Shown: positions 8,431 to 16,910, counted from the first letter of the stretch. The stretch is DNA of 64,000 bases from Phycisphaerae bacterium (GCA_017999985.1 JAGNKU010000002.1:186001-250000); one strand, 5' to 3'. Translations and numbers: made by a program. The notes: a model not told the origin generated them from the sequence alone.

Positions 8431-9059
8431 CAGATCACTCCCTGAGCCTTCAGCCAATCGACGAAGTCCTTGACCTGCGCGCGCAGTTGACTCTCGGCTT
8501 CGGGCTGCGGCGTGTTGATGTCGCCAGTGGTCGAGTAGGGTGCACGCAGAGCTTGAAAGTGGACGTCTTCCGCCTGCGCAGCGACATAGTCTGTCAACCT
8601 TGCCGCGAGGTCACCAGTGCCGGTCGGCAGTCCCGCTTCGAGCGCGATGTAATCGTCATACGTGACGTACTCCAGGGCCCACTTCCATTCCGGATCCGAC
8701 AGATCGACGACCAGGGGCTCGGCCCCGCCGGACGCCGTGGCCAGTGTGACACCCGGCAGCTCCGCCTCGGAGGCAATCGCCGCCAAGCCCTGGAGCCGCA
8801 GCTCATCCCGGATGATCTCCAGCGCGGTCGCCTCCGAAAAAGCCTCCACCGCCGCCGGTATGCCAGGGGTCACGAGCGGAGGACAACCCATGGTTCCGAC
8901 CACGAGCAGCGCCCCCGCCGCCGCCGCGATCTCGCGCTGCGCGAGCCATGCCGAAGGCACATGCTGCCGCAAGAGCGTCGGGTCGGCGGCAATAGAGAGC
9001 TTGGTCGGGTAGGCGGGCACCCCGTAGCGCCGCACCGGCTGAAATGTCAGATTCCCCAT
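8430..9059 (-). CDS. Lipoprotein-like protein, paralogue 1, first gene of the radical SAM operon
   Basis: This 209-residue paralogue of the next gene shares YPTK/R, LLRQHVPSAWLAQREIA, the hydrophobic segment ending in a lipobox-like GTMGC, LPGVTLATASGG, VVDLSDPEWKWALEYV, VHFQALRAP and the C-terminal DFVDWLKAQGVI. About 40 residues precede the hydrophobic segment, which is long for a lipoprotein signal peptide. Membrane anchoring is therefore inference. The start at 9059 has GGAGGT about 7 nt upstream. A minus-strand TATAAT about 50 nt upstream makes this the likely first gene of a four-gene operon. The function is unknown. Confidence 0.8.
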   Translation of the reverse strand: MGNLTFQPVRRYGVPAYPTKLSIAADPTLLRQHVPSAWLAQREIAAAAGALLVVGTMGCPPLVTPGIPAAVEAFSEATALEIIRDELRLQGLAAIASEAELPGVTLATASGGAEPLVVDLSDPEWKWALEYVTYDDYIALEAGLPTGTGDLAARLTDYVAAQAEDVHFQALRAPYSTTGDINTPQPEAESQLRAQVKDFVDWLKAQGVI

Positions 9060-9108
9060 GGCACGACCTCCGCCGCCGAGTTAGACGCACTCAGCGGGCA
9101 GTCGTTCC

Positions 9109-9139
9109 ATTATACGAGAACACCAGGAGGCGGATTCAA
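9109..9139 (-). promoter_or_regulatory. Probable promoter of the radical SAM/lipoprotein operon
   Basis: The minus strand has a perfect -10 TATAAT (9114-9109). A TTGAAT -35-like box (9139-9134) stands 19 nt upstream; reading it as TGAATC gives an 18-nt spacer. The leader to ATG 9059 would be about 40 nt. Confidence 0.5.
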
Positions 9140-9172
9140 TAAGGCGGGAGGTTGGTGCAGCTCGGAATCTCT

Positions 9173-9316
9173 ACCCCCACCCTGCCCTCCCCGCAACAGG
9201 GGGAGGGGTTGAACGCGATCACCCTCACCCTGCCCTCCCCCTGCAAGGGGGAGGGGTTGAAGGCAGTCACCCCCACCCTGTCCGCCTCCTGGGAGAGGGA
9301 AAGGTTGGAGCGTCGT
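9173..9316. repeat. Three tandem copies of a 48-bp GC hairpin unit
   Basis: Units begin at 9173, 9221 and 9269. Each runs ACCC(C/T)CACCCTG, then a C-rich arm, a short loop, a G-rich arm and GGTTG(A/G)A. Units 1 and 2 are nearly identical and unit 3 is degenerate. The C-rich and G-rich arms (CCCTCCCC/GGGGAGGGG) can pair. Single relatives lie at 4972, 36951, 42496, 46543 and 52718. The array sits between the 5' end of the radical SAM operon and the 3' end of the next minus-strand gene. Confidence 0.85.
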
Positions 9317-11607
9317 CAATTCGGTCCCGCGGCCTCGGCGCGAGCACTGCCGGCCGTTGCGGACTCGAAACGCTTGAGTGCCTTCTCCATATCCGCGAGA
9401 CCCGCGCCGCCGTTACGCTGTTTCGACAGCTCGATCGCCTTCTTCTCCAGCGCGATGGCCTGCTCCACGTTGCCCGTCTCGAACTCGGCCAGCGCCAGCG
9501 TGTCGAGATATGCCCAGTTTTCGTGCTTGGTCAGCTCGTTCGAACGGCGCGCGGCATGCAGGGCCACCTCGGTGTACTCCTTGCCGTACTGCTCTTCCGT
9601 CAGGAGCGCCCACGCAAAGCTGTTGAGCTCGTCGGCATCATCGTTCAACGCCGCGCACAGCCCCTCCGCCGCCACCAGCGCCGCCGCGTGGTCCTTCTGC
9701 CCCGTCGCGAGCACATCGAATTTCTTCCGGAGCAGACCGGCGTCCGCCGGCGACCGTGCGAGCCGCCGGTCCAACAGCGTCAACGCGCGGCCGGGGTCCC
9801 GGCCCTTCATCGCCCGCGTCAGCTCGCGATCACCCGTTTGCCGCTGCCGTTCTTCGGTCAGCTTCTGGTTCACGAGGTTACCGATGTTCGGCACACCCGT
9901 CACCGCCGCCGAGCAGCGCAGCAGCCGGTCCGAATGGTCCACCGTCACCAGTGCCGCTGTGTTCGTCAGCGTCGCGATGATCGGCTCCAGTTCGGCCGCT
10001 TCGTCCGGCGGCATGAACGGCCGCGCAATCGCCGCACAACGCGCGGCATGCGCCAGCACCGCCAGCGTCGTTTGCGGACCCACGTGCGAGAGCGGCGCCG
10101 CGAAGTCCGCATCGTCCAGGATCGACTTGCCGCCGCGCACCGGCTCCAGCGCCCGTGCGAGCGCCTGCTCGTTCGACGCAATCAGCAGCCGATGCCCGAC
10201 CGTCGTCACGTAGACCGTCACGCCCTTCTCGAAGCGGTAGCTCCGCGCCGCCACGCCACCCACCTGGCGCGGTTCACCTTCAATCGTGGGCCCGCCAGAC
10301 GCGAGGCTCGCGATGCCAAGCATCTCCGTCCACAGGGCCTGCGACTTAGCCGGATCATTCACGGTGATGGCAGCCACGATGTCTGGCACGACGTCCTTGC
10401 TCGGCGCACCGGCCGTGGGCGGCAGCACGTACACGGCAACGCCATTGATGTTCGCGAACACTTCGCGGCCAAGGTCGAGCGCGGTGACGACCGGCGGCGT
10501 CGCCGGCTGACCCGGCGGGACATCGCCGTACTTCGTCGGTGCTTCGTTCATGGCCAGGGCCAGTAGAGCGGCCGCACCCGACGGCACGGAGCGCAGCGTC
10601 TCTCTGTCGATCGCCGGGCGACGCAGGAAGTTGTAGACGAGATTGCGGTGCCCCTCGTCCAGCCGCAGCGTTACCTCGAGCACGAATCCCTCGTCGCTCA
10701 GATCCAGCCGGCCGGTGAGCGCGCGGAAACTCTTCGGATCAAGCAGCCCTTGCGCGATCGCGAACTCACGCGACTGCGACGCGCCGGCCGCCATCATGAC
10801 ATCCATCAGCGGCAGGAGCGGCTTCGGGTTCACGCAGAAGAAGAGAAGCTCGCCGCGGCGGTCTTTGAGCACGTCGGCCAGCTGTGGATCGGTGGCGAGC
10901 GACTCGGCCTGGTCATCCTTCATCCGGTCGAGCACGCCCTCGATCTCGATCGGACTGGAGCCGGCGATGACGAGCCGCGAAGTCAGCGTGATGTACACGT
11001 CTTCCAGTTCGTACGTCGCGTAGCCGGCGATCGGCTCGACGACGCTCGCGCCGGCGGGCAGGCCGGTTTCGATGAGGCCGCGCACGACGTCCATGTCGCC
11101 GGGGTGGAGTACGGCAACACCGGACGGGCGCTGCGCGCTCGGGTCAAAGCCGGTGACGGCCAGCGCGGCGCCGCGCATGCCCAGCACGGCGTCGACGAGT
11201 GCCGGGCTGATCGCGAGGCGATTCTGACCGACCACGGGTTTCTGGCCGTCCTTCGCAAGCAGGCCGAGCTGATCCAGCAGCTTGCGGACGCGCTCGCCGG
11301 GCCGATTGAGCTCGACGTATCCGAGCACGTTCGGCGGCATGAGCCGCGCGAAATCGGTGGTAGCCAGCTCCTCGCGGCAACTGGCGAGGCGCACACGCGC
11401 GGCGGCCTGCAGATTGGCCTCGGCCCCCTTCGCCTGCACGACTTCGGCGTACAGCTTCGCAGCGCCGGCGTAGTCGCGCTGGTCACGTTCGAGGTAGTAG
11501 GCGCGGTAGAACTTGTCGGCGACGTCTGCGGCGCGGGTGGCAGCGGTGCTCGTGAACAGCAGCAGCGCAGCGATCATGAGTCGAGAGATGAGACCAGCGG
11601 GCATCAT
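9316..11607 (-). CDS. Large secreted protein with TPR-like ends (planctomycetal DUF3352-like)
   Basis: This 763-residue protein has a signal peptide (LMIAALLLFTSTAATRAA) followed by a TPR-like segment (YRAYYLERDQRDYAGAAKLYAEV). A long central part has alternating strand and helix character, with phrases such as VLGYVELNRPGERV, FFCVNPKPLLPLM and VDHSDRLLRCSAAV. TPR-like repeats near the C-terminus include NWAYLDTLALAEFETGNVEQ. The central part resembles the DUF3352-type envelope proteins of planctomycetes and has no known enzyme motif. The start is set by a GGAGG 8 nt upstream. The gene at 13669-15954 has a similar plan and is probably a distant relative. A periplasmic or outer-envelope location is inferred. 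Confidence 0.75.
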   Translation of the reverse strand: MMPAGLISRLMIAALLLFTSTAATRAADVADKFYRAYYLERDQRDYAGAAKLYAEVVQAKGAEANLQAAARVRLASCREELATTDFARLMPPNVLGYVELNRPGERVRKLLDQLGLLAKDGQKPVVGQNRLAISPALVDAVLGMRGAALAVTGFDPSAQRPSGVAVLHPGDMDVVRGLIETGLPAGASVVEPIAGYATYELEDVYITLTSRLVIAGSSPIEIEGVLDRMKDDQAESLATDPQLADVLKDRRGELLFFCVNPKPLLPLMDVMMAAGASQSREFAIAQGLLDPKSFRALTGRLDLSDEGFVLEVTLRLDEGHRNLVYNFLRRPAIDRETLRSVPSGAAALLALAMNEAPTKYGDVPPGQPATPPVVTALDLGREVFANINGVAVYVLPPTAGAPSKDVVPDIVAAITVNDPAKSQALWTEMLGIASLASGGPTIEGEPRQVGGVAARSYRFEKGVTVYVTTVGHRLLIASNEQALARALEPVRGGKSILDDADFAAPLSHVGPQTTLAVLAHAARCAAIARPFMPPDEAAELEPIIATLTNTAALVTVDHSDRLLRCSAAVTGVPNIGNLVNQKLTEERQRQTGDRELTRAMKGRDPGRALTLLDRRLARSPADAGLLRKKFDVLATGQKDHAAALVAAEGLCAALNDDADELNSFAWALLTEEQYGKEYTEVALHAARRSNELTKHENWAYLDTLALAEFETGNVEQAIALEKKAIELSKQRNGGAGLADMEKALKRFESATAGSARAEAAGPN

Positions 11608-11784
11608 GGCGATTCCTCCGTAGTGACGCCGGCGATGACGACGCGGCCTGACCGCGTGCGGCGCAGCGCCACATGGGCGCGTCGCACTCCGGGGCGCATG
11701 GTTTACCGGCCGCTGGTATTCGCGCAGGAGCGCGCGTTATTCGGAGCTGTGCAGGGGATGGCTCGCGGACGCCGCAACCGCCCT

Positions 11785-12252
11785 TCAGTGCCGCCGGCGG
11801 AGTTCCCGATCCATGTCACGGCGGTCGTCACGTTTTCGGATGTCGGCCCGCCGGTCGGCGTGGGTCTTGCCGCGGGCGAGGCCGAGGCTGACCTTGGCGA
11901 GGCCACGTTCGTTGAAGTAGATGGCCAGCGGGACGACCGTCAGGCCGCGCTGCATGACCTTCGCCTGCCACTTATGAATCTCGCGGCGGTGAAGCAGCAG
12001 TTTGCGAGGCCGGGTCGGCTCGTGCTGCGCGTAACCTGCCATCGGGTAAGGAGATATGTTGCAGTCGCGCAGAAAGAGCTCGCCGGTGCGGATGAACGCG
12101 TACGCCTCATCGAGGGAGGCCTTGCCCGCGCGCAGGCTCTTGACCTCGCTGCCGGTGAGGGCGATACCGGCCTCAACCGTCTCGAGGATTTCGAAGTTAT
12201 ACCGGACCTTCTTGTTGAGTATCCGGGGGCTGGCGGGTGGACCTTTGGCCAT
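11785..12252 (-). CDS. smpB: SsrA-binding protein SmpB
   Basis: SmpB delivers tmRNA to stalled ribosomes for trans-translation. The 155-residue product has ILNKKVRYNFEILETVEAGI, GSEVKSLRAGKASLDEAYA, RPRKLLLHRREI and the C-terminal GLARGKTHADRR tail followed by a basic helix that enters the mRNA channel. The start at 12252 gives the family length, and the longer frame upstream has no homology. No ssrA gene is visible nearby. It is divergent from the ECF sigma gene across 74 bp. Confidence 0.95.
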   Translation of the reverse strand: MAKGPPASPRILNKKVRYNFEILETVEAGIALTGSEVKSLRAGKASLDEAYAFIRTGELFLRDCNISPYPMAGYAQHEPTRPRKLLLHRREIHKWQAKVMQRGLTVVPLAIYFNERGLAKVSLGLARGKTHADRRADIRKRDDRRDMDRELRRRH

Positions 12253-12326
12253 CTTGACGCTAAATTTAAACGGGCCGGTATGTTGCTGCAACTGCACGGC
12301 AGCACGCTGGTACAAGGTGGTGTGAA

Positions 12327-12962
12327 GTGGGTGAACTGAGGCCCGACGCGGCGAAGACGGCCATGCCCCGCAGCGAGGAGACGCGGCTGGTAAACCGTGC
12401 CAAGCGCGGTAATGCCGAGGCATTCCGCGCCCTCGTGGACGCGTACAAAGAGCGCCTGTTCGCGTTCATCTGGCGGATGGTTCGCAACCACCACGAGGCT
12501 GAGGACATCAGCCAGGCGGCGTTCGTGAAGGCTTACGAAGCTCTGGATACGTATTCCGAGCAATATGCCTTCAGCACCTGGCTCTTCACGATCGCGTACC
12601 GCATGTGCCTGAACCACCTCCGGCGGCGCAAGGCTTACGCGGGCGACGTGGACTTCAGCCGGATCGGGCGCGAGGAAGACGACGCGCCCCGCACGCTGGC
12701 GAACACCGAAGAAGCCCGCCGGCTGCGCAGAGTAATCTGGGCCGCGGTGGATCAGTTGAAGGCGCCGCAGAAGTCCGCGGTGCTGCTGTTCTACCGGGAA
12801 GGGCGCAGTTGCGAGGAAATCGGTCGGGCCCTCGAGATGCCGACCGTCACCGTCAAGAGTCACTTACACCGGGCCCGCGCGAAACTGCGCGACGCACTCA
12901 GCGCGGAGCTGGTCGACGATTGGATGGCCATTGAGTTCCTGAGCGATTCTCATTACGCATGA
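12327..12962 (+). CDS. ECF-family RNA polymerase sigma factor
   Basis: This 211-residue sigma-70 family protein has region 2 (RAKRGNAEAFRALVDAY, RNHHEAEDISQAAFVKAY, FSTWLFTIAYRMCLNHLRRR) and region 4 (LKAPQKSAVLLFYREGRSCEEIGRALEMP, then VKSHLHRARAKLRDAL). It should direct RNA polymerase to a small regulon. The GTG start at 12327 follows AAGGTGG; an ATG at 12363 is an alternative. The anti-sigma gene starts 9 nt downstream and the large PDZ protein gene follows, so all three are probably co-transcribed. Confidence 0.93.
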   Translation: MGELRPDAAKTAMPRSEETRLVNRAKRGNAEAFRALVDAYKERLFAFIWRMVRNHHEAEDISQAAFVKAYEALDTYSEQYAFSTWLFTIAYRMCLNHLRRRKAYAGDVDFSRIGREEDDAPRTLANTEEARRLRRVIWAAVDQLKAPQKSAVLLFYREGRSCEEIGRALEMPTVTVKSHLHRARAKLRDALSAELVDDWMAIEFLSDSHYA

Positions 12963-12971
12963 GCGGATGCC

Positions 12972-13631
12972 ATGAACTGCTGCGAATGCGAACAACTCTT
13001 TGACGCGTATCTGGACGGCGGCCTCGCCGGGTCGCTGCGGCTCGAATTCGACGCGCACCGGTTGCGGTGCCGTCGCTGCCAGCAGACGCTCGCCATGCTG
13101 GAGACGGTCGGGCACGTCATCGCCTCGGATCCGCAGATGCCGGCCCTGTCGGACGACTTCACCGATCGCGTTATGCACAAGATCGTTCGCACGCCAAAGC
13201 ACACCACGCGCATCCCGCTGCGGCGGGTCGCGGTGGTCGGCGCGGCGGTGCTGCAGGCCGCGGCCGTGTTGACGTTCGCGCTGCTCTGGACGGGGCGTCC
13301 GGCGGATGATGTGACGCCCGCGCCGGCCCCGGTGGTCAACGTGGCCGGCGAGTGGGACCGCGGCGACCCCGGCTACGACGCCGTGCTCGGCGAGATCATC
13401 GAGGGCGTTGAAGACCAACTGTGGGACATGCACGCGGCGGGCACGAAGCTGACCGCGGAAGTCGCCGGGCTGGCGCGCTACCTGAACATCACGGTGCCCG
13501 AGGACGTGATGCGCGCGTCACAGAAGGTGACGCGGGTCAATCCGTGGCAGAGCGTGTGGGACGTGTTCAATCCTCCCGCGGAAGACGAGCCTCAGCCGGC
13601 CGGTCCTGCCAGCGACGTACACTCGATCTAG
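12972..13631 (+). CDS. Anti-sigma factor with zinc-binding N-terminus and one membrane helix
   Basis: This 219-residue protein begins MNCCECEQLFDAYLDGGL and has H-x3-C-x2-C (HRLRCRRC) at about residues 31-37, matching the ZAS-type zinc anti-sigma domain. A membrane helix follows near residues 83-103 (VVGAAVLQAAAVLTFALL), then an extracytoplasmic part of about 110 residues. It should sequester the sigma factor encoded just upstream at the cytoplasmic membrane. The outer domain holds no recognised sensor fold. Confidence 0.85.
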   Translation: MNCCECEQLFDAYLDGGLAGSLRLEFDAHRLRCRRCQQTLAMLETVGHVIASDPQMPALSDDFTDRVMHKIVRTPKHTTRIPLRRVAVVGAAVLQAAAVLTFALLWTGRPADDVTPAPAPVVNVAGEWDRGDPGYDAVLGEIIEGVEDQLWDMHAAGTKLTAEVAGLARYLNITVPEDVMRASQKVTRVNPWQSVWDVFNPPAEDEPQPAGPASDVHSI

Positions 13632-13668
13632 CCGGGCCGTCTAACCGCGCTTCAGGTCGCCTATTTTC

Positions 13669-15954
13669 GTGAGACATCCAACCATCATCGTCAACGCCGT
13701 ATCGGACCGTATCCGCCGCGGTCTGATCGTTCTGGCTGTCGCGCTGGCCGGCAGCGTAGTGGTCGCGGCGGATGATTCGCTCGCGCGAGCCGTGCCCGCC
13801 GACGTGGGCCTGTTCCTGGAACTGCGCAAGGCGGATGATCTGCTCGTGCCGCTGGTGGAGCCGCAGGTGTGGCTCACGCTGGCCGACCTGGCGGGCCAGC
13901 CGGCGGCACTCCGTGAGACCGAGCAATGGGAGCAGCGCATCCGGCAAACGGTCAACATGTCGTCGCGCGAGGCCATCCGCACGCTGTTTTCGCAGCGGGT
14001 GGCGTTCGTGGCTGAAGGCTTGCGCAGCACCCAGGAGTCGGTGATCCTCTGCCGACCCGCCATTGACGCACGCCAGTTGCTGAAGCGCTGGCCGGCGCAG
14101 CCACTGCCGACCGCCGGCCAGACGTCCGTCTACCGCCTACCGAACAACGTCAGCCTCGGCCTGCGCAACGAACTGCTCATCTTCGGTGACCAGGCCGCGC
14201 GCAGCCTGTTCGACCGCGTGCTGAAGCAATCGGAACCCAAGGCGCCAGTCGCGCTCGCGGACGACCCGACCTTCCAGTACTTGTTGGCACGCGTGCCGGC
14301 CGATCCCGACGGCGTGTTCCTGTTGCGCCTGGCCAACCCACCCGGGGCGGCCACCCCCACGACAACGGCATCCGCGCCGGCGGCGGTCAGTCGGCCCGCG
14401 TCGCCGCAGCGCGTCCCCGAATTGCCCGCGCTGCTGCGCGACTCGTCCAACGTCCTGTTCGCGCTGCACCGCGAGGGCCAGCTCCTGCACATCAGCGCGG
14501 TCGGCGACGCCCCCGGCACGACGACCCCGCCGGACGGCCTGCTCGACGAGCTGGTCGGCACGCTACCGCAACAGACGCTGGCGGTGTGGGCGGGACACGT
14601 GGATTATCCGCGCCTGGCACGCCTCGCCGCCGCGTTGCCGGAGCGGAACGTGTTCCGGGTCGCCGAGCAGATCCATGAGCGGGCGGGGACGCTGCAGCGT
14701 CTGACGGATGCCCTGCACCCCGCGACGTGTCTCGCACTCGGGACCGTGATGCCTGAAGCGCGCACCCTGCCGGCCCCGCCGATTCCAGCCGTCGCGATCC
14801 TGGTGACCTCACGCGACGGCGCCACCGTCGCCGCCGAATGGGCCGACATCTTCCACGCCACCCTGGCGCTCTACAAGTTGCTGTCGCTCAAGCTCGCCCA
14901 ACCGCCGCCGCTGCCGCCACTGGAGGCGCTCACCGTCGCGGGCGTCGACGCTGAACAACTCGATCTCAGCGGGCTACTCGGCCCGCTGCCGCAGGAGACG
15001 CCGATCGGCGAGCTGCACCTGAGTTGGGCGCGGGATGGCAACGTCCTGATCATTGCATCACACACCGAGTGGCTGCGCCAGGTGCTCGAAGCGCGCCACG
15101 GCAACGGACCGCGTTTAGCCACCGTGCTCGACATGTCCCGGCGGCCGGCATCGCCTCACCGCGACACCATCTTCGTCGCGCAGACCGGCCCGCTGGCCGA
15201 CCTGGGGAGCTTCTGGCTGCACTACTTCGAACGTTTTCGGCCGCAGGTGCTCGACGAGGACTGGTGGCGCGACTACCAGCCCGGGGGCGCCAACATACGG
15301 CTGGGCGCCCAGGTCACACAGGATCCCGAGGGCCGCCGGCTGATCGTGCAGTCCATTACGCCGGGCAGCCCGACCGACGGGATCCTGAAAGTGGACGACG
15401 AAATCATCGGCTGCAATCGCCGGCGGTTCGCCACGTCGCAGCCGGTGGAAGAGATTGTGCGCGGCGTGGCGCGGCGTCCGAACGCGCGGTGGGTCGATTT
15501 GCTGATCGAGCGCGAGCGCGTGGTGCGCGTGAAGCGTGTGCCGTTGCCGTTCGTGGATCCGATCGAGCTCCTGCGGCGGTCCACGGCCATCGGGCGCGTG
15601 TTGCAGCGCGTCGTGTACGTGGATGACGCACCCGACGCGGAGGGACCGCGCGGGTATCTCACGCTGGAACTGCGGACGGACCAGAAACCACTGTACGAAT
15701 TCCCGACGAGCGCCCCCAGCACGGCAACGGCCGCACCACCCGCGCCGCCGCCCCCCGCACCGCCCGCGGCCGAGACTCAGCCCGCACCCCCGCCGGTGAG
15801 CGCACCGGCACCCGCGGCGAAGCCGGAACCGGCACCGGCCAGCGCGCCGGCGCCCCCGGTGGAATCCGCGCCGGTTGCCCCCACCACGCAACCCGCGGTC
15901 ATCTCCGAGCCGGCACCGGAATCGCAGCCGACGACGACAGCACCCGCGGAGTGA
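13669..15954 (+). CDS. Large secreted protein with PDZ domain and Pro/Ala-rich tail
   Basis: This 761-residue protein starts at GTG 13669 with a signal peptide (GLIVLAVALAGSVVVAA). Residues of about 30-530 resemble the DUF3352-like plan of the 9316-11607 gene: DVGLFLELRKADDLL, then VLFALHREGQLLHI. A PDZ domain covers about residues 540-630 (LIVQSITPGSPTDG, LKVDDEIIGCNRR, EEIVRGVA). The last roughly 80 residues are a Pro/Ala/Thr-rich low-complexity tail. No protease catalytic triad is visible. It follows the sigma and anti-sigma genes by 37 nt and may be their envelope output or signal sensor, which is inference. Confidence 0.75.
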   Translation: MRHPTIIVNAVSDRIRRGLIVLAVALAGSVVVAADDSLARAVPADVGLFLELRKADDLLVPLVEPQVWLTLADLAGQPAALRETEQWEQRIRQTVNMSSREAIRTLFSQRVAFVAEGLRSTQESVILCRPAIDARQLLKRWPAQPLPTAGQTSVYRLPNNVSLGLRNELLIFGDQAARSLFDRVLKQSEPKAPVALADDPTFQYLLARVPADPDGVFLLRLANPPGAATPTTTASAPAAVSRPASPQRVPELPALLRDSSNVLFALHREGQLLHISAVGDAPGTTTPPDGLLDELVGTLPQQTLAVWAGHVDYPRLARLAAALPERNVFRVAEQIHERAGTLQRLTDALHPATCLALGTVMPEARTLPAPPIPAVAILVTSRDGATVAAEWADIFHATLALYKLLSLKLAQPPPLPPLEALTVAGVDAEQLDLSGLLGPLPQETPIGELHLSWARDGNVLIIASHTEWLRQVLEARHGNGPRLATVLDMSRRPASPHRDTIFVAQTGPLADLGSFWLHYFERFRPQVLDEDWWRDYQPGGANIRLGAQVTQDPEGRRLIVQSITPGSPTDGILKVDDEIIGCNRRRFATSQPVEEIVRGVARRPNARWVDLLIERERVVRVKRVPLPFVDPIELLRRSTAIGRVLQRVVYVDDAPDAEGPRGYLTLELRTDQKPLYEFPTSAPSTATAAPPAPPPPAPPAAETQPAPPPVSAPAPAAKPEPAPASAPAPPVESAPVAPTTQPAVISEPAPESQPTTTAPAE

Positions 15955-16047
15955 GTGGGTAGCCGCGTTCGCTTCACCCGCCGAGGGAGCCACGCGGCCC
16001 CCCGTGGTCGCCCGGCTGGGGAAGACCCGAGCTGTGCCTTCCCCGAA

Positions 16048-16503
16048 TCAGCGCCTGGTCGCGAATGACAGCAGCGCGGCCACATCCAGGCCCAGCGCGG
16101 CTGCAATCCGCTTCATGGTGCGCAGCGTCGTGTGATCGGGATGCTTCTCGATGCGCGAAATCTGCGATTGCGGGACGCCGACCCGCTCGGCGAGTTGCTT
16201 CTGCGTCAACCCGGCCCGCTGGCGGGCGGCCGCGATCCAGCTTCCTGCGAACTCCACGGCCGCCGTGCGGGCCGGCACCCACTGGGCGGTCGGGTCCTCG
16301 AGCCGCGCTACGACCTGCTGCACTTCGGCGCCGTTGACGAGCTCTTGATACTCATCGATCGGCACCAGCACGTGCGTCGGGCGGTTGTTCCGCATGACGT
16401 AGAGCGGCTTTGAGGCTGCACGCCGCCGCGCGACCGCTACGGAGGCGCGGCTGTGTCCGGACCGGGGGGCCGGCGTGTTTTTCGGGGTCTTGCTCGTCGG
16501 CAT
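16048..16503 (-). CDS. Antitoxin: Phd/YefM-like N-terminus fused to an XRE helix-turn-helix
   Basis: This 151-residue protein has a Phd/YefM-like stretch near residues 33-57 (LYVMRNNRPTHVLVPIDEYQEL) and a linker. An XRE-type HTH follows at about 92-148 (AGLTQKQLAERVGVPQSQISRIEK, then RIAAALGLDVAALL). The HTH should bind the operator at 16891-16907 and autorepress. It starts at 16503, inside the upstream toxin gene, with a 67-nt overlap. The toxin-first order matches higBA-type modules. The fusion of a Phd-like part with an XRE part is uncommon. Confidence 0.8.
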   Translation of the reverse strand: MPTSKTPKNTPAPRSGHSRASVAVARRRAASKPLYVMRNNRPTHVLVPIDEYQELVNGAEVQQVVARLEDPTAQWVPARTAAVEFAGSWIAAARQRAGLTQKQLAERVGVPQSQISRIEKHPDHTTLRTMKRIAAALGLDVAALLSFATRR

Positions 16504-16751
16504 TTCAACACTCGCACAAGACGGCCGTCGTAATAAAAGATGGCAATCTTCCCGACGCCACCGCCAAACGAAAACCACCGCAGGGCATATCGGCTGACCG
16601 TCGGGTCACAAAACAGCTCCGAATGCCGGATCGGATCGGTGCAGACGTGCGCCAGTGCGCGGTAGAAATCCGCAACTTCCGCCGGCGGGCACGCGTGCCG
16701 CAGCTCCGCGATCACTTCCGGGTGCAGGTCTGCGCTGACGCGCATGCACAT
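16437..16751 (-). CDS. RelE/HigB-like toxin
   Basis: This 104-residue protein begins MCMRVSADLHPEVIAELRHAC and has an ALRWFSFGGGVGKIAIFYYDG core with paired strands, ending in a basic C-terminal tail. Size, strand order and basic character fit a RelE/ParE-superfamily toxin, which usually cleaves mRNA on the ribosome or blocks gyrase. It precedes and overlaps an XRE antitoxin by 67 nt, and the pair has its own promoter. The exact subfamily is not clear from sequence alone. Confidence 0.65.
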   Translation of the reverse strand: MCMRVSADLHPEVIAELRHACPPAEVADFYRALAHVCTDPIRHSELFCDPTVSRYALRWFSFGGGVGKIAIFYYDGRLVRVLKCRRARPRKTRRPPGPDTAAPP

Positions 16752-16882
16752 GCCTCCCCGGAAACTCCCGTTTTCACGTGTGTCAGACCGTCAGCGCGAA
16801 CCACACTGCTCGCTTTCGCCCCGGCCGACCCCGCCCCGGGCCGGGCCGGGCCGGAGAACGTATTTCGTCTCATACCAATAAT

Positions 16883-16910
16883 AGTATATAACACATTTGA
16901 TATGTGTCAA
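16883..16910 (-). promoter_or_regulatory. Sigma-70-like promoter with palindromic operator for the toxin-antitoxin operon
   Basis: The minus strand reads TTGACA (16910-16905), a 16-nt spacer, then TATACT (16888-16883). This is close to consensus. The spacer and the end of the -35 box hold a perfect palindrome ACACAT-N5-ATGTGT (16891-16907), placed where a bound HTH antitoxin would block RNA polymerase. The patch is strikingly AT-rich for this genome. The leader to the toxin ATG is about 125 nt and includes a GGCCC/CCGGG-rich run. Confidence 0.8.

Noticed and set aside
16712-16894. Small minus-strand frame of 60 codons ahead of the toxin gene
   Set aside because: Its start codon would lie upstream of the transcription start expected from the TTGACA/TATACT promoter, and it has no ribosome-binding site.
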